Positions 1 to 9,106 are shown, counted from the stretch's first letter. The stretch is DNA of 64,000 bases from Tessaracoccus lacteus (GCF_029917005.1 NZ_CP123967.1:434001-498000), one strand, 5' to 3'. The notes: generated from the sequence alone by a model not told the origin. Translations and numbers: made by a program.

Positions 1-2
1 AG

Positions 3-917
3 GGCGACGGCGCCGACGTGCTGGTGGAGATCAGCCGCTTCTGGGCGGACCGGGTGCACTTCTCGAAGCGTCGCGGCCAGTGGATGCTGCACGGCGTCAC
101 GGGCCCGAACGAGTACGAGAACAACATCAACAACAACTTCTACACGAACTACCTCGCCGCCTGGACGCTGCGCTCGACCGCGGAACTGGTCGCGGCCGGC
201 CACGGGCCGGAGGTGTCCCCGGACGAGCTCGCGCGGTGGCGCGAGATCGCCGACGGGATGTACTTCCCGACCGACGACGAGCTCGGTATCTTCGTGCAGC
301 ACGACACGTTCCTCGACAAGGACCTCACGCCCGTGGCGGAGCTGCGGCCCGAGGACCGTCCGCTGAACCAGAACTGGTCGTGGGACCGGATCCTGCGCTC
401 CTGCTACATCAAGCAGGCCGACGTGCTTCAGGGCATGTACCTGTTCGAGGACGACTTCACCGTCGAGCAGCTGCGCCGCAACTTCGCGTTCTACGAGCCG
501 CTCACGGTGCACGAGTCGTCGCTGTCGCCCAGCGTGCACTCGGTCCTCGCCTCGTCGATCGGCGAGCGGGAGAAGGCCGTCGAGCTGTACCAGCGCACGG
601 CTCGTCTCGACCTCGACAACTACAACGCCGACACCGAGGACGGCCTGCACATCACGTCGATGAGCGGTGCGTGGCTCGCGATCGTGCAGGGCTTCGCCGG
701 GATGCGCGTGCGCGACGGGCAGCTGTCGTTCGCGCCGTACTGCCCTGACGGCTGGGAGTCGTACTCGTTCAGCCTGGAGTTCCGCGGCCGCACCGTCGGC
801 CTGACCGTGAGCCCGGGTGAGGCGGCGGTTCAGCTACGGGCCGGGGATCCGCTCACCGTCGCCGTCGCGGGGGAGCCGTACGAGCTGTCGGACCGGATCG
901 TCGTCCCGCTGTCCTGA
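3..917 (+). CDS. Glycoside hydrolase family 65 phosphorylase (maltose/kojibiose/trehalose phosphorylase type), C-terminal part
   Basis: Cytosolic GH65 enzyme that phosphorolyses an alpha-linked glucose disaccharide to beta-glucose-1-phosphate plus a sugar. The 5' end lies outside the window; about 304 residues are visible. GPNEYE at visible residues 34-39 carries the Glu that acts as general acid in the family. It is followed by [14 protein letters not shown], the YIKQADV helix and [11 protein letters not shown], all GH65 hallmarks of the (alpha/alpha)6 barrel. The last ~70 residues match the C-terminal beta-sandwich. The substrate cannot be fixed from this part. A beta-phosphoglucomutase is the usual partner and would be upstream. 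A terminator-like hairpin follows at 1008-1041. Confidence 0.93.
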   Translation, partial: GDGADVLVEISRFWADRVHFSKRRGQWMLHGVTGPNEYENNINNNFYTNYLAAWTLRSTAELVAAGHGPEVSPDELARWREIADGMYFPTDDELGIFVQHDTFLDKDLTPVAELRPEDRPLNQNWSWDRILRSCYIKQADVLQGMYLFEDDFTVEQLRRNFAFYEPLTVHESSLSPSVHSVLASSIGEREKAVELYQRTARLDLDNYNADTEDGLHITSMSGAWLAIVQGFAGMRVRDGQLSFAPYCPDGWESYSFSLEFRGRTVGLTVSPGEAAVQLRAGDPLTVAVAGEPYELSDRIVVPLS

Positions 918-1007
918 GCCGGAGTCGCGGTCGAGCGCCGCTCGCTGGTGGCCTGAATCGCTACATCGCGCCGGGCAGCCTGATCCAGACAGTCACGCCA
1001 ACCCCGT

Positions 1008-1041
1008 CGCCTCGTCAAGCTGTAGTCAGCCTGACGAGGCG
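1008..1041 (+). terminator. Terminator-like hairpin after the GH65 gene
   Basis: CGCCTCGTCA (1008-1017) pairs perfectly with TGACGAGGCG (1032-1041) across a 14-nt loop. It sits 90 bp after the GH65 stop codon. There is no clear T tract, so termination is inferred from position only. Confidence 0.45.
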
Positions 1042-1132
1042 ATGACAGTCTTCGCCGCACCCCAGCCGCCCACTTCCGGCCCAGGTGTACGACTGCGCCT
1101 CCGCACCGGAACAATCGCCCCCGGCTCCTCCC

Positions 1133-1272
1133 CGAAAACCGTTCAGTGGTCGATTCTGGTTGGTCCTGTGCAGAGAATCGCTCGATGCCTCGACGGGCTC
1201 TGGCCCTCCTCATGGAGCATTGGGCGGTTCTCGTCACCACACCGGGGAGAATCGACCACTGAACGATTTTCG
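1133..1272. repeat. 140-bp inverted-repeat element, copy 1
   Basis: Two 25-bp arms (1133-1157 and 1248-1272) are reverse complements with one mismatch, around a 90-bp centre that itself contains weaker complementary pieces. A diverged relative lies at 26752-26891 and shares the outer arms, a GCCT-GACGGGC core, a GGGCG-TTCTCG block and an ACCGGGGAGAA block. There is no ORF inside. It occupies most of the otherwise empty 918-1359 interval. It may be a MITE-like or REP-like element, or a structured RNA. Confidence 0.7.
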
Positions 1273-1359
1273 GGATTGGGCCAGCGGTCAGGTGGGACCG
1301 AGATGACTGGGCGAGGCGCGGCCGCGAGGGCGAGTCGACGGCGAGGGCGAGTCGACGGG

Positions 1360-2313
1360 TCAGTTGTCCTTGCCGGCCGCCTCGATGGCCTCACGCTGGT
1401 CGGAGTAGCGGTCCTCGACCTTGCTGAACAGGTACGACGCGACCACGCCGACGACGAGCAGGGCCGCGGCGAACGCGATCGACCCGCCGAGTGAGAGCCC
1501 GCTCGCGGCGAGCCCGGCCGGCGCGAAGGCGGGGAACACCACCGTCGGGAAGATGGCGACGGATGAGCCGATCACCATGCCGAGGATGAAGTGGTACATG
1601 CCGGAGTAGTACCGGTCGAAGGCCCAGGCCGCGGCCTTGGCGAGCAGCATCACGCACACGATGAGGCCCAGCGCGAGCGGGATGATCGTGCCCATGTCGA
1701 AGTTCTTGATGCCGGTGGCCATCTTGTCGTAGAGGCCGAAGTAGATCAGGAAGTTCGACGGGCTCATGCCCGGCACGATCACGCCGAGCCCGATCAGGGC
1801 ACCCGAGCCGAACCAGACAGGGACGCTCGGCTCGACCTGCAGAAGCTGCGAATCGCCGCCGATGTACATCAGGGCGAAGATCGCCAGCGCCGCCAGGCCC
1901 ATGATGACAAGGTCCTTCGTGCTACGACCTCGCTTGCCGGCCTGACGGTACAGCGACGGGAACGTGCCGATCACGAAGCCGATGAACAGGCATGTGAACT
2001 GCGCGGCGTAGCGGCCGAACGCGGCCTCGACGACGACGGAGAACCCGACGATGCCGAGCATCATGCCGATGCCGACGGGGGTGAAGAACAGCACGTTCTT
2101 CACGAAGTTGCGTCGCAGGTTCGCCAGGAACCGGATCATCGGGTCGTAGAGCTTGAAGATGACGGCGAGCACGCCGCCCGAGAGACCGGGGAGGATGGCG
2201 CCGACGCCGACGGCCATACCCTTCAGCAGCCGCGATACCCAGCCCTTCGGCGTATCTGGCCTTGTCACGTCGATGGCGGCGGGGTCGTTGCGCAGTTCGT
2301 CAGCGGGGGCCAT
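1360..2313 (-). CDS. DUF368 family membrane protein (undecaprenyl-phosphate transporter type)
   Basis: A 317-residue polytopic membrane protein. After a polar N-terminus of ~27 residues comes LLKGMAVGVGAILPGLSGGVLAVIF, the DUF368 signature, repeated in mirror form later as GLGVIVPGMSPSNFLIYFGLYD. Such paired P-G-S segments fit an inverted-repeat transporter fold. DUF368 members (PopT) are reported to recycle undecaprenyl phosphate across the membrane for envelope synthesis, and that role is inferred here. About eight hydrophobic segments are visible. The gene stands alone, with the divergent GNAT gene beyond its 5' end. Confidence 0.9.
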   Translation of the reverse strand: MAPADELRNDPAAIDVTRPDTPKGWVSRLLKGMAVGVGAILPGLSGGVLAVIFKLYDPMIRFLANLRRNFVKNVLFFTPVGIGMMLGIVGFSVVVEAAFGRYAAQFTCLFIGFVIGTFPSLYRQAGKRGRSTKDLVIMGLAALAIFALMYIGGDSQLLQVEPSVPVWFGSGALIGLGVIVPGMSPSNFLIYFGLYDKMATGIKNFDMGTIIPLALGLIVCVMLLAKAAAWAFDRYYSGMYHFILGMVIGSSVAIFPTVVFPAFAPAGLAASGLSLGGSIAFAAALLVVGVVASYLFSKVEDRYSDQREAIEAAGKDN

Positions 2314-2452
2314 GGGCGCGTCTTCTCGTCTCGGTCGGTGGCGATTACCGCTCCACCCTACGCAGCCGGGCGGTGACTTCGAAACGGTGACGACCTGATT
2401 CAGGGCGACTCAGGGGTTGCCAGGGCCTCGACGATCATGGCAGGCTCGCCCC

Positions 2453-2511
2453 ATGTTCGCTTTCCGTCGCTGACCGCGCAGACGCCTTGAGCCGCACAGG
2501 CTCGGCGTCTG
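2453..2511 (+). promoter_or_regulatory. Short leader ORF followed by a strong hairpin upstream of the GNAT gene (possible attenuator)
   Basis: A six-codon ORF (2453-2473, peptide MFAFRR) ends five bases before a hairpin in which CAGACGCC (2479-2486) pairs with GGCGTCTG (2504-2511) and GAGCC (2489-2493) with GGCTC (2499-2503), leaving a TT bulge and a 5-nt loop. The structure lies 43 bases before the acetyltransferase start. A leader peptide abutting a stable stem resembles ribosome-mediated attenuation of resistance genes. No competing stem was worked out, so this remains a hypothesis. Confidence 0.4.
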
Positions 2512-2554
2512 TCGCACGCCCGAACACACCCCTTTCGCCACCCGAGGACACCTC

Positions 2555-3616
2555 ATGCCCATTTCCATCATCGACGTCCCGCTGCCCGAGCAGCCCGACG
2601 ACCTCTGGCACGCCTACTGCGAGCTGATACGCACCAACAACCACCTCCTGATCGACGGTCCCGGTTGGGACGCCACCGACGAAGCCTCCCTCCATCGGGC
2701 ACGGGCCAACCTGGCCGAGCGGACGACCGAACGCCTCCTCGCCGTCGACCGGGAGCGACCCGTCGGCTTCGCCAGTCTGTCCGTCCAACTCGTCGACGAT
2801 CCCGACGCACCCCAGGTGTTCGTCTTCGTCCTGCCCGACGAGCGCGGCCGCGGCATCGGCGGGGAGCTTGCCGCTCGCCTCGACGAGCGGCTCGCCGCGC
2901 GGGGAGCGAAGCGGGCCACGGCCTGGGTCGAGGCCCCGCGCCCTGGTGACGACCGTGTCGTCCCGACGAGCGGGGTCGGCGCGGCGCCGGCCGACCACGA
3001 CGGCGTCCGCTTCGCACTCAGCCGTGGCTACGAGCTGCATCAGATCGAGCGGGTCAGCCGCTACGACTTCGCCGCGCCTCTCATCGACCCCGTCGCCGCG
3101 CGCGACACCGCGGCCGCCGTCGCGGGGGAGGAGTATGAGGCGCTCACCTGGGAGGGCGCGACACCAGAGGAGTTCCTCGCCGACATCGCCGTGCTCAAGG
3201 AACGGATGAGCGTCGACCCGCCGTCGGGCGGCCTCACCGTCGTGGAGACGACGTGGGACGCGGAGCGCGTCCGGCGCATGGAGGACTCCATGCTTCCGAC
3301 GATGCGCCGCTGGGTGGCGGTCATCCGTCACCGACCCTCTGGCCGGACGGTTGCCATCAGCGAGTTGATGCTCGAGCGCGACGCGCCCGGGGCGTTCGTC
3401 GATCAGTGGGACACGATCGTCCATCCTGATCACCGCGGCCACCGGCTCGGCATGATGGTCAAGGCGGCGAACCTCGTGCAGGTGCGGGAGGCCGCGCCCG
3501 ATGCGACGGCGATCGTCACCTGGAATGCCGAGGAGAACCGCCACATGCTCGACGTGAACGAGGCCCTCGGCTTCCGCCCGATCCTCGTCGAGGCCGCGTT
3601 CGAGAAGACCCTGTAG
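2555..3616 (+). CDS. Tandem GNAT-family N-acetyltransferase
   Basis: 353 residues carrying two acetyl-CoA-binding GNAT folds, an arrangement known from mycothiol synthase and aminoglycoside-type acetyltransferases. The first motif A is VLPDERGRGIGGEL (about residues 92-105). The second is VHPDHRGHRLGMMVK (about 289-303), followed by the typical WNAEENRHMLDVNEALGF tail that packs on the CoA site. It acts in the cytosol on an unknown amine. Mycothiol synthase itself is less likely because the N-terminal half lacks clear MshD similarity. It is monocistronic, with the possible attenuator at 2453-2511 in its leader. Confidence 0.87.
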   Translation: MPISIIDVPLPEQPDDLWHAYCELIRTNNHLLIDGPGWDATDEASLHRARANLAERTTERLLAVDRERPVGFASLSVQLVDDPDAPQVFVFVLPDERGRGIGGELAARLDERLAARGAKRATAWVEAPRPGDDRVVPTSGVGAAPADHDGVRFALSRGYELHQIERVSRYDFAAPLIDPVAARDTAAAVAGEEYEALTWEGATPEEFLADIAVLKERMSVDPPSGGLTVVETTWDAERVRRMEDSMLPTMRRWVAVIRHRPSGRTVAISELMLERDAPGAFVDQWDTIVHPDHRGHRLGMMVKAANLVQVREAAPDATAIVTWNAEENRHMLDVNEALGFRPILVEAAFEKTL

Positions 3617-3650
3617 CTAAGGTGTCAGCAACCGATCAAGGAGGATGCCC

Positions 3651-3971
3651 ATGTACTTCATCGTCGTGAAGTTCCCTGTCAAGCCGGAGTTCGCCGATCA
3701 GTGGCCCGAGATCTCGCGCCCCTTCACCGAGGCGACGCTCGCCGAGCCGGGCAACAAGTGGTTCGAGTGGTCGCGCTCCGTCAAGGACCCCAACGAGTAC
3801 GTGCTCGTCGAGGCCTTCGACGACGACGGTGCGGGTCCGCACGTGAACTCGGCCCATTTCAAGCAGATGCAGGTCGACTTCCCGCCGTACCTGTCCGCTA
3901 CGCCGAAGATCGTGTCGAGGCAGGTAGACGGGGACGACTGGGACGAGATGGGTGAGCTGAAGGTCGGCTGA
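3651..3971 (+). CDS. Antibiotic biosynthesis monooxygenase-like small protein (putative quinol monooxygenase)
   Basis: A 106-residue ferredoxin-like alpha/beta protein of the ABM superfamily (YgiN type), usually a dimer. MYFIVVKFPVKPEF starts the first strand, WFEWSRSVKDPNEYVLVEAFDD is the typical second and third strand, and HVNSAHFKQM is the helix that lines the substrate pocket. The ribosome site AAGGAGG (3638-3644) is 6 bases from the ATG at 3651; the in-frame ATG at 3645 touches it and is too close. Substrate unknown. Downstream lies a long repeat block. Confidence 0.8.
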   Translation: MYFIVVKFPVKPEFADQWPEISRPFTEATLAEPGNKWFEWSRSVKDPNEYVLVEAFDDDGAGPHVNSAHFKQMQVDFPPYLSATPKIVSRQVDGDDWDEMGELKVG

Positions 3972-4012
3972 CCCCCGATTCGCTGTGCCTGGCAGTAGAG
4001 CCTGAGCTGGCC

Positions 4013-4412
4013 GGTTCCCTGAGCCTGTCGAAGGGCCCTGAGCTGTACCCGGTTCCCTGAGCCTGTCGAAGGGCCCTGAGCGGAGCGAAGGGGTTTCCCT
4101 CTCGCTTCGCTCGAGGCACCTCGACAGGCTCGGCGACCCGGAGAGGCCCGGCGACCCGGTTGCCTGAGCCCGGCAGGTTCCCTGAGCCTGTCGAAGGGCC
4201 CTGAGCGGAGCGAAGGGATCTCCTCTCGCTTCGCTCGAGGCACCTCGACAGGCTCGGCGACCCGGAGAGGCCCGGCGACCCGGTTGCCTGAGCCCGGCAG
4301 GTTCCCTGAGCCTGTCGAAGGGCCCTGAGCGGAGCGAAGGGATCTCCTCTCGCTTCGCTCGCTCGAGGCACCTCGACAGGCTTGTGCTGAGCCTGTCGAA
4401 GCGCTCGGCGAC
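4013..4412. repeat. Dispersed-repeat cluster with ~125-bp tandem units
   Basis: The 476-bp gap between genes is filled with a repeat family whose core is CCCTGAGCCTGTCGAAGGG, with the reverse complement and a GGAGCGAAGGG/CTCTCGCTTCGCTCGAGG companion motif. Unit 1 (4051-4175, 125 bp) and unit 2 (4176-4299, 124 bp) are almost identical, and unit 3 (from 4300) diverges after ~65 bp. No coding potential was found beyond spurious ORFs. The same family occurs at 9043, 14714, 31395 and 34395. Confidence 0.9.
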
Positions 4413-4447
4413 CGCACGACCCCGACACCCGCTCAACAAGGAGAAGG

Positions 4448-5335
4448 ATGACCGACGACAGCTACCTGAAGATCAACCGCGCCAACTGGGACGCGCGGGC
4501 GGACGTGCATGTCGGGCCCGACGGCTACCGGTTGGATGCCTTCGACGACCCTGAGTGGATCTCCGATGTGGTGGCCTTCGACCGGCCCCGACTCGGTGAC
4601 CTGACAGGCCTGGATGCCGTCCACCTGCAATGCCACATCGGCACGGACACCGTCAGCCTTGCCCGACTCGGAGCGCGGATGGCCGGGCTCGACCTGTCCC
4701 CCCGCGCGCTGGCCCACGCCCGGACCTTCGCCGCGCGGGCCGGCGTCGACGTCGAATTCGTGGAGTCCGATGTGTACGGCGCAGTGGAGGCCCTGGGCCC
4801 GGCCCGCTTCGACCTCGTCTACACCGGCATCGGCGCCATCTGCTGGCTGCCCGACATCGACCGCTGGGCCCGCACCGTCGCCGCGCTGCTCCGGCCCGGC
4901 GGAAGGCTGTTCATCCGCGACGGCCACCCGGTGCTGAACTCACTGGCGGCCGTGGTCGTCGGGAACGAGTATGCGGAGCGCGACCAGCAGCCCGACATGA
5001 CCGCCCCCGGGGGGATGAGCCCCGCGCTGGAGTTCCCCTACTACACACAGCCCGAGTACCGGGTCTGGTGTGAAGAGACCAGCTATGCGGGGTCGACGCC
5101 GGTTGCGTCGCCGGTCTCGGTCGAGTGGAACCACTCGATCGGCGAGATCCTGACGGCGGTGCTCTCGGCAGGGCTGACGATTGACACGTTCGTCGAGCAC
5201 GACAGCGTGCCGTGGGATGCGCTGCCGGGCATGATGACGCTCGGCGATGACGGTGAGTACCGGCTTTCGGACCGCCCCGAACGCCTGCCGGCCAGCTTCA
5301 CGCTGATCGCCACGCGTCCGGCCTCGGACATCTGA
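4448..5335 (+). CDS. Class I SAM-dependent methyltransferase
   Basis: 295-residue cytosolic methyltransferase of unknown substrate. The Rossmann SAM-binding motif I is VHLQCHIGTDTVSLARLG (about residues 58-75), followed by the acidic post-I residues in MAGLDLSPRAL. Motif III-like LLRPGGRLFIRDGHP is near residue 140-155. The opening YLKINRANWDARADVH resembles the UbiE/Tam-like group that methylates small molecules. The GGAGAAGG ribosome site is directly before the ATG at 4448. No functional partner is evident; the following McrC gene is convergent. Confidence 0.85.
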   Translation: MTDDSYLKINRANWDARADVHVGPDGYRLDAFDDPEWISDVVAFDRPRLGDLTGLDAVHLQCHIGTDTVSLARLGARMAGLDLSPRALAHARTFAARAGVDVEFVESDVYGAVEALGPARFDLVYTGIGAICWLPDIDRWARTVAALLRPGGRLFIRDGHPVLNSLAAVVVGNEYAERDQQPDMTAPGGMSPALEFPYYTQPEYRVWCEETSYAGSTPVASPVSVEWNHSIGEILTAVLSAGLTIDTFVEHDSVPWDALPGMMTLGDDGEYRLSDRPERLPASFTLIATRPASDI

Positions 5336-5428
5336 AGATATCCGGCAAGCTGTCGGAGCGTCGGTTCAGCAGGAAGTCGCACTACGCGACGGCGTGTGCG
5401 CGATTTGCCTTGCCCCGAAGCTCGGCGG

Positions 5429-6634
5429 CTACTTGAGCTCGCCGGTGAATGCCACGTGACGTTGAGATGGATTGTTGAGAACCATGCGATCAGCCAGCTG
5501 CCGGATCGCGGCATCACGCGCGGCCGGTGGCACGTCGATCCGAACCTCGGCGAGCCTGATCGTCACGCCGCCGACCTCGAGACGATCGACCCGAGGAGCC
5601 TCGGGATAGATGAGCGTGCATTCGGCGAGCCCGTATCGAGAGGCGTAGGCGAGAGCCTGGTAGACGTCGTTCGGTGAAACGCCGCGCTCGCCGACGCGCT
5701 TGTATTTGACGTCGGCCACCGCGGCGGCGTGGCCGCCGGTACTGATGAGGATGTCGGGACGAATCTGCACTTGCCGTTGGGCATCCAGATAATCGCGACG
5801 TTGAAGGTCGACCGCCAGGTCAGGGGCGAGGGCCTCTCGTACGGCGTTCCCGACGACATCCTCGAAGACCTTGTTCATGTCGATGAGGAAGGCTGGCGCG
5901 TTCGTCGTCGGTTCCCCTTCGAAGTCAAGCGCACCGCACTGCAGGATGATCCGAGCGAGTGTCAAAGCCGGCCGGTACCGGAGATTCAGGCGGGTCCATC
6001 TCACCGGGACCGGATTCGGAGACGGCCGCGACGGTGTGACCTCGAGGAGCTGGTACTCGAGACGGCGGAGGCGGTGAAGCAACGACAGGGGGAGACCGGG
6101 AAGACGTAGCAGGAGACGCCCGGCCCCGGCGAGCAGCTGGTTCTCGAGGATGTCTGTCGTGTACTCGTCGTAGGTCACTGCGATCGGAAGCGGCAACCCG
6201 GGATTGCGAGACAGCTGTCGGCTCAGATCGATGCGGCCACGCACCGCGTAGAGCGATGCTTCCTCAGTGACGTAGCCCTGCAGAATTCCTGATCTCAACG
6301 CACGCTCGGCGGTTGCCAGGAAGGCTCCGGCGATTGTCGGCACCAGCTCGTGGGACGCCTCCCAGGTCCCATCGCGATCGTCCCAAGCGACGCGGTCAAG
6401 GGAAGCGGACATGAGCTCGACGAGTCGGTGCGGGGGCACTTTCGGGCGCACCCGAAGCTCGAGGTCGTCGACGCGGGCGATGCCGACGTGCTGCTGGGCA
6501 GTCAAGGTCCATCTGCCGGGATTCGATGCGTCTGGAGCCACGGTGAAGGCCGCCGAACGTGCGAGCTGCTGGACGACGTCGGGGGACAGATCGAGTCCTC
6601 CGACGCTCTCCCACTCGGTGAGGTCAATCCGCAT
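5429..6634 (-). CDS. mcrC: McrC-like nuclease subunit of a McrBC restriction system
   Basis: A 401-residue McrC-family protein. The PD-(D/E)xK nuclease core is visible as IRPDILI followed by AAVADVKYKR (about residues 300-320). The N-terminal half contains the family-typical RPKVPPHRLVELM and the VRGRIDLSRQL segment, where McrC contacts the motor. It would cut DNA when driven by the McrB ring, targeting modified cytosine in foreign DNA. It overlaps the 3' end of mcrB by 11 bases, so the two are translated as a pair. GC is lower than in neighbours by eye, which fits acquisition by transfer. Confidence 0.9.
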   Translation of the reverse strand: MRIDLTEWESVGGLDLSPDVVQQLARSAAFTVAPDASNPGRWTLTAQQHVGIARVDDLELRVRPKVPPHRLVELMSASLDRVAWDDRDGTWEASHELVPTIAGAFLATAERALRSGILQGYVTEEASLYAVRGRIDLSRQLSRNPGLPLPIAVTYDEYTTDILENQLLAGAGRLLLRLPGLPLSLLHRLRRLEYQLLEVTPSRPSPNPVPVRWTRLNLRYRPALTLARIILQCGALDFEGEPTTNAPAFLIDMNKVFEDVVGNAVREALAPDLAVDLQRRDYLDAQRQVQIRPDILISTGGHAAAVADVKYKRVGERGVSPNDVYQALAYASRYGLAECTLIYPEAPRVDRLEVGGVTIRLAEVRIDVPPAARDAAIRQLADRMVLNNPSQRHVAFTGELK

Positions 6635-8870
6635 TCGTGGATGGGGCTATCGCGGACCGGATCGAGGCGAGTGAGTAACGCTGGAGGTCTTCACCCGTGC
6701 CGTAGAAACGTTCCTCGAGCAGTGGAAGGATCGCGTGCGCCCAGATCCGCTCCAGCCGTCCGCGCTGCATCACCGACTTGGTCATCAAGTAGCTCGGGCC
6801 GATTGCCGCATCTGGGTCGCCGAGTCGACGGTTGAGCTCCTCGAGAAGCAGCGCCGGTTCATCTGGCATCCCATGCTGGGAAAGCCATTTCGAAAGCACG
6901 TCGCTGACAGGGGCGGCTGACGGTGCCATCTCCAGGAAGTAGAAGCGTCGCCGCATCGCTGCGTCGACCAACGCGATTGAGCGATCGGCGGTGTTCATGG
7001 TGCCGATGATGAAGAGGTTCGGGGGAAGGGTGAACTCGATGTCCGAGTACTGCAGGCTGATCGGTCGGTCACGGTACTCGAGCAGAAAGTAGAGCTCGCC
7101 GAAGACTTTGGCGAGGTTAGCCCGGTTGATTTCGTCGATGATCAGTACATGGGGAGTTTCCGGTGCGGCGGATGCTGCTTCTGCAATCCGGCGAAGCGGC
7201 CCTGGTTTGATCTGGAACTCGACACGACCGCCCGCGCTCGGCGCGGGTCTGTAGCCCTCGAAGAAGTCCTCGTACGTGTAGGAGGGGTGGAACTGCACGA
7301 GTTCGGATGCACCGCCACTTCCGGCCGCAAAGTGATCCGCCAATGCCTGGGCAAGAAACGTCTTGCCGGTGCCCGGGGGACCATAGAAGACGAGTTGCTT
7401 CTTCTCCTCGAGGAGTTCGATGACTTCGTTGAGCCACGACTGTGGCATGAGGAGATCCAGCTCGAGCTGAGGTGTTGCCCGAGGCAGCTCAAGCTCGCGA
7501 ACCGTTGGTGGCGTCGTAGGTTCGTCCCAAGTGTGTCCGGCGACCCAGCGTTCGAGTTCGTCGATCTCGGCGGTGATGAGACTGACTGTCAGCAGCGTCT
7601 TCATCTTCGACAGCAGCGTCGATGCGATTGCTCGCCGTCGGATGGGACGACCCGCATTGAGCCATTCGACCGAGCGGACGGTCTCGATCCGCGTACGAGC
7701 GGCTCGATCTCGCGGCCCTGAGTCGACGACGCCGAGGTACACGTCGGAGCCGTTCACGGTAACGACGTAGTCGCCGACCTCGATCTTGTTGACGAAACGC
7801 CAGACTTGCCCGAGCTCGTTGTTGTAGCTCCCAGTCGTCGTGTCGACCCCGGCTTCCTCTGACAGCGCGCGGAGCTCTTCCCGGCTCAGCCCGGGTGTGA
7901 GTGGAAATGGGAACGATCCGACGAAGTCGATCGAACACACGCCGCTTTCAAGCCACCCAGGGACTTTCGCGCCACCGGCTCCGCGGATGAACCATGCTCC
8001 GCGGGCAATGGTCTCAGGGTCTTCAGGGCTCACCGGTGGCGACACGGTTGGCGTTTCTGCAGGAGGTGCAGGCTGCTCTGCCGGCTGCCAGAGGGGGCGA
8101 ACGCCTGGACTGTAGAAGGAGAAGTCGTTGCCGTGCTCGCCTGTGAGCCGAGCCCGGACGTTCGCGATGGTCTCGTCGTCGTTCTCGCCTATCTCGCCGG
8201 GGTCGGCGAGGGTCGTGAGATCGTGCTTGTGGTACTGACTGACGATGTCCTCGAATGCGTCGGGGTGCACGAGGTGCAACAGCGCGTGTCGCTGTGTCTG
8301 ATCGGCAACACCGTCGAGCGCGAAGACCATCTCGCGGAACGCAGCAGGGTCAGCAAGCCACCGGGTACGTTCGGCCGGAGTCGCTGAGGTCCATCGAGCA
8401 GCGAAGCGAACGAGCAACCAGAGTTGGTTTGGTCTACGGGTGAAGAACGATGTGCCTGGCGCAGCAATGCCGGCGTGCAGTGCTTCATCGAAGATCCCGC
8501 TCGGCCCGGTCGCGTTGCCCATCCCGGCGATCTGATCAAGCAACTTCCGCTTGGACGCGTAGCCCTGCTTGTCGGGTGCAGCGATGACGAAGTGCAGCCA
8601 CGCCAGCTCCTCGAAGAGTTGGCCGGCTGCACGGGAGACTCCGCTGAGTTGACCTTCAAGCTTCTCAAGAAAGGACCGATCGCCCTCGTCGGGGCTCTCT
8701 ACGAAGTGCCGCATGAGGTCGGCGGAGGCTTGGGCGGTCCACACGCCTTCGGCATCAGGGTCGTCGTTGCGGAGGAAACTCGAGCGGAGGCCCCGCAATG
8801 AGCGCTCGCGAAAGACGTCGAGCGCCTCGTAGACGAGCATCACGGATTTGCCATGGAGGCGGGTTTTCAT
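6624..8870 (-). CDS. mcrB: McrB-like AAA+ GTPase motor with EVE/PUA-like recognition domain
   Basis: 748 residues. The C-terminal AAA+ module has Walker A GPPGTGKT (about 497-504), Walker B LIIDEINRAN (about 576-585) and the McrB-specific MNTADRS (about 624-630), the last of which marks GTP-using McrB enzymes. Between roughly 290 and 430, GAWFIRGAGG...GSYNNELGQVWRFVNKIEVGDYVVTVNG looks like an EVE/PUA-type module that would read modified bases. The first ~275 residues are helical and unrecognised. Together with McrC it forms a type IV restriction complex. The ATG at 8870 follows a GGAGAGG site. No associated methylase is present, as expected for type IV. Confidence 0.9.
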   Translation of the reverse strand: MKTRLHGKSVMLVYEALDVFRERSLRGLRSSFLRNDDPDAEGVWTAQASADLMRHFVESPDEGDRSFLEKLEGQLSGVSRAAGQLFEELAWLHFVIAAPDKQGYASKRKLLDQIAGMGNATGPSGIFDEALHAGIAAPGTSFFTRRPNQLWLLVRFAARWTSATPAERTRWLADPAAFREMVFALDGVADQTQRHALLHLVHPDAFEDIVSQYHKHDLTTLADPGEIGENDDETIANVRARLTGEHGNDFSFYSPGVRPLWQPAEQPAPPAETPTVSPPVSPEDPETIARGAWFIRGAGGAKVPGWLESGVCSIDFVGSFPFPLTPGLSREELRALSEEAGVDTTTGSYNNELGQVWRFVNKIEVGDYVVTVNGSDVYLGVVDSGPRDRAARTRIETVRSVEWLNAGRPIRRRAIASTLLSKMKTLLTVSLITAEIDELERWVAGHTWDEPTTPPTVRELELPRATPQLELDLLMPQSWLNEVIELLEEKKQLVFYGPPGTGKTFLAQALADHFAAGSGGASELVQFHPSYTYEDFFEGYRPAPSAGGRVEFQIKPGPLRRIAEAASAAPETPHVLIIDEINRANLAKVFGELYFLLEYRDRPISLQYSDIEFTLPPNLFIIGTMNTADRSIALVDAAMRRRFYFLEMAPSAAPVSDVLSKWLSQHGMPDEPALLLEELNRRLGDPDAAIGPSYLMTKSVMQRGRLERIWAHAILPLLEERFYGTGEDLQRYSLASIRSAIAPSTNAD

Positions 8871-9042
8871 CGTGCATCCTCTCCCATGCGACGGTTCCGC
8901 TCACTGGGGCCCTGACCCTCGATCGTGGACACGGTCTCGGTGCGGTTGTGCCGCTTCCGTGAGGGTAGCGGACGTGGTTGCCGCGTAGGCGGCTTCATAG
9001 GTGTTCAGGCGCATGTGCAAGATCGCGTCGGCCAGCGACCCC

Positions 9043-9089
9043 GGTCCCTGAACACCTCGACAAGCTCAGCACAGGCTTGTCGAAGGGGC
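9043..9089. repeat. Dispersed repeat, single short copy
   Basis: A fragment of the family seen at 4013-4412: CCCTGAACACCTCGACAAGC followed by CAGGCTTGTCGAAGGGG, giving an imperfect hairpin. It lies in the 236-bp gap upstream of mcrB and just beyond the 3' end of the metal-transporter gene, where it could also act as a terminator. Nothing else is seen in that gap. Confidence 0.7.
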
Positions 9090-9106
9090 AGCAGCGGGCC
9101 AGGGGA

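Noticed and set aside
4051-4410. Repeat block considered as coding (several open frames rich in Arg, Ser and Gly)
   Set aside because: The frames only reflect the repeat and occur in several phases at once; there is no ribosome site.
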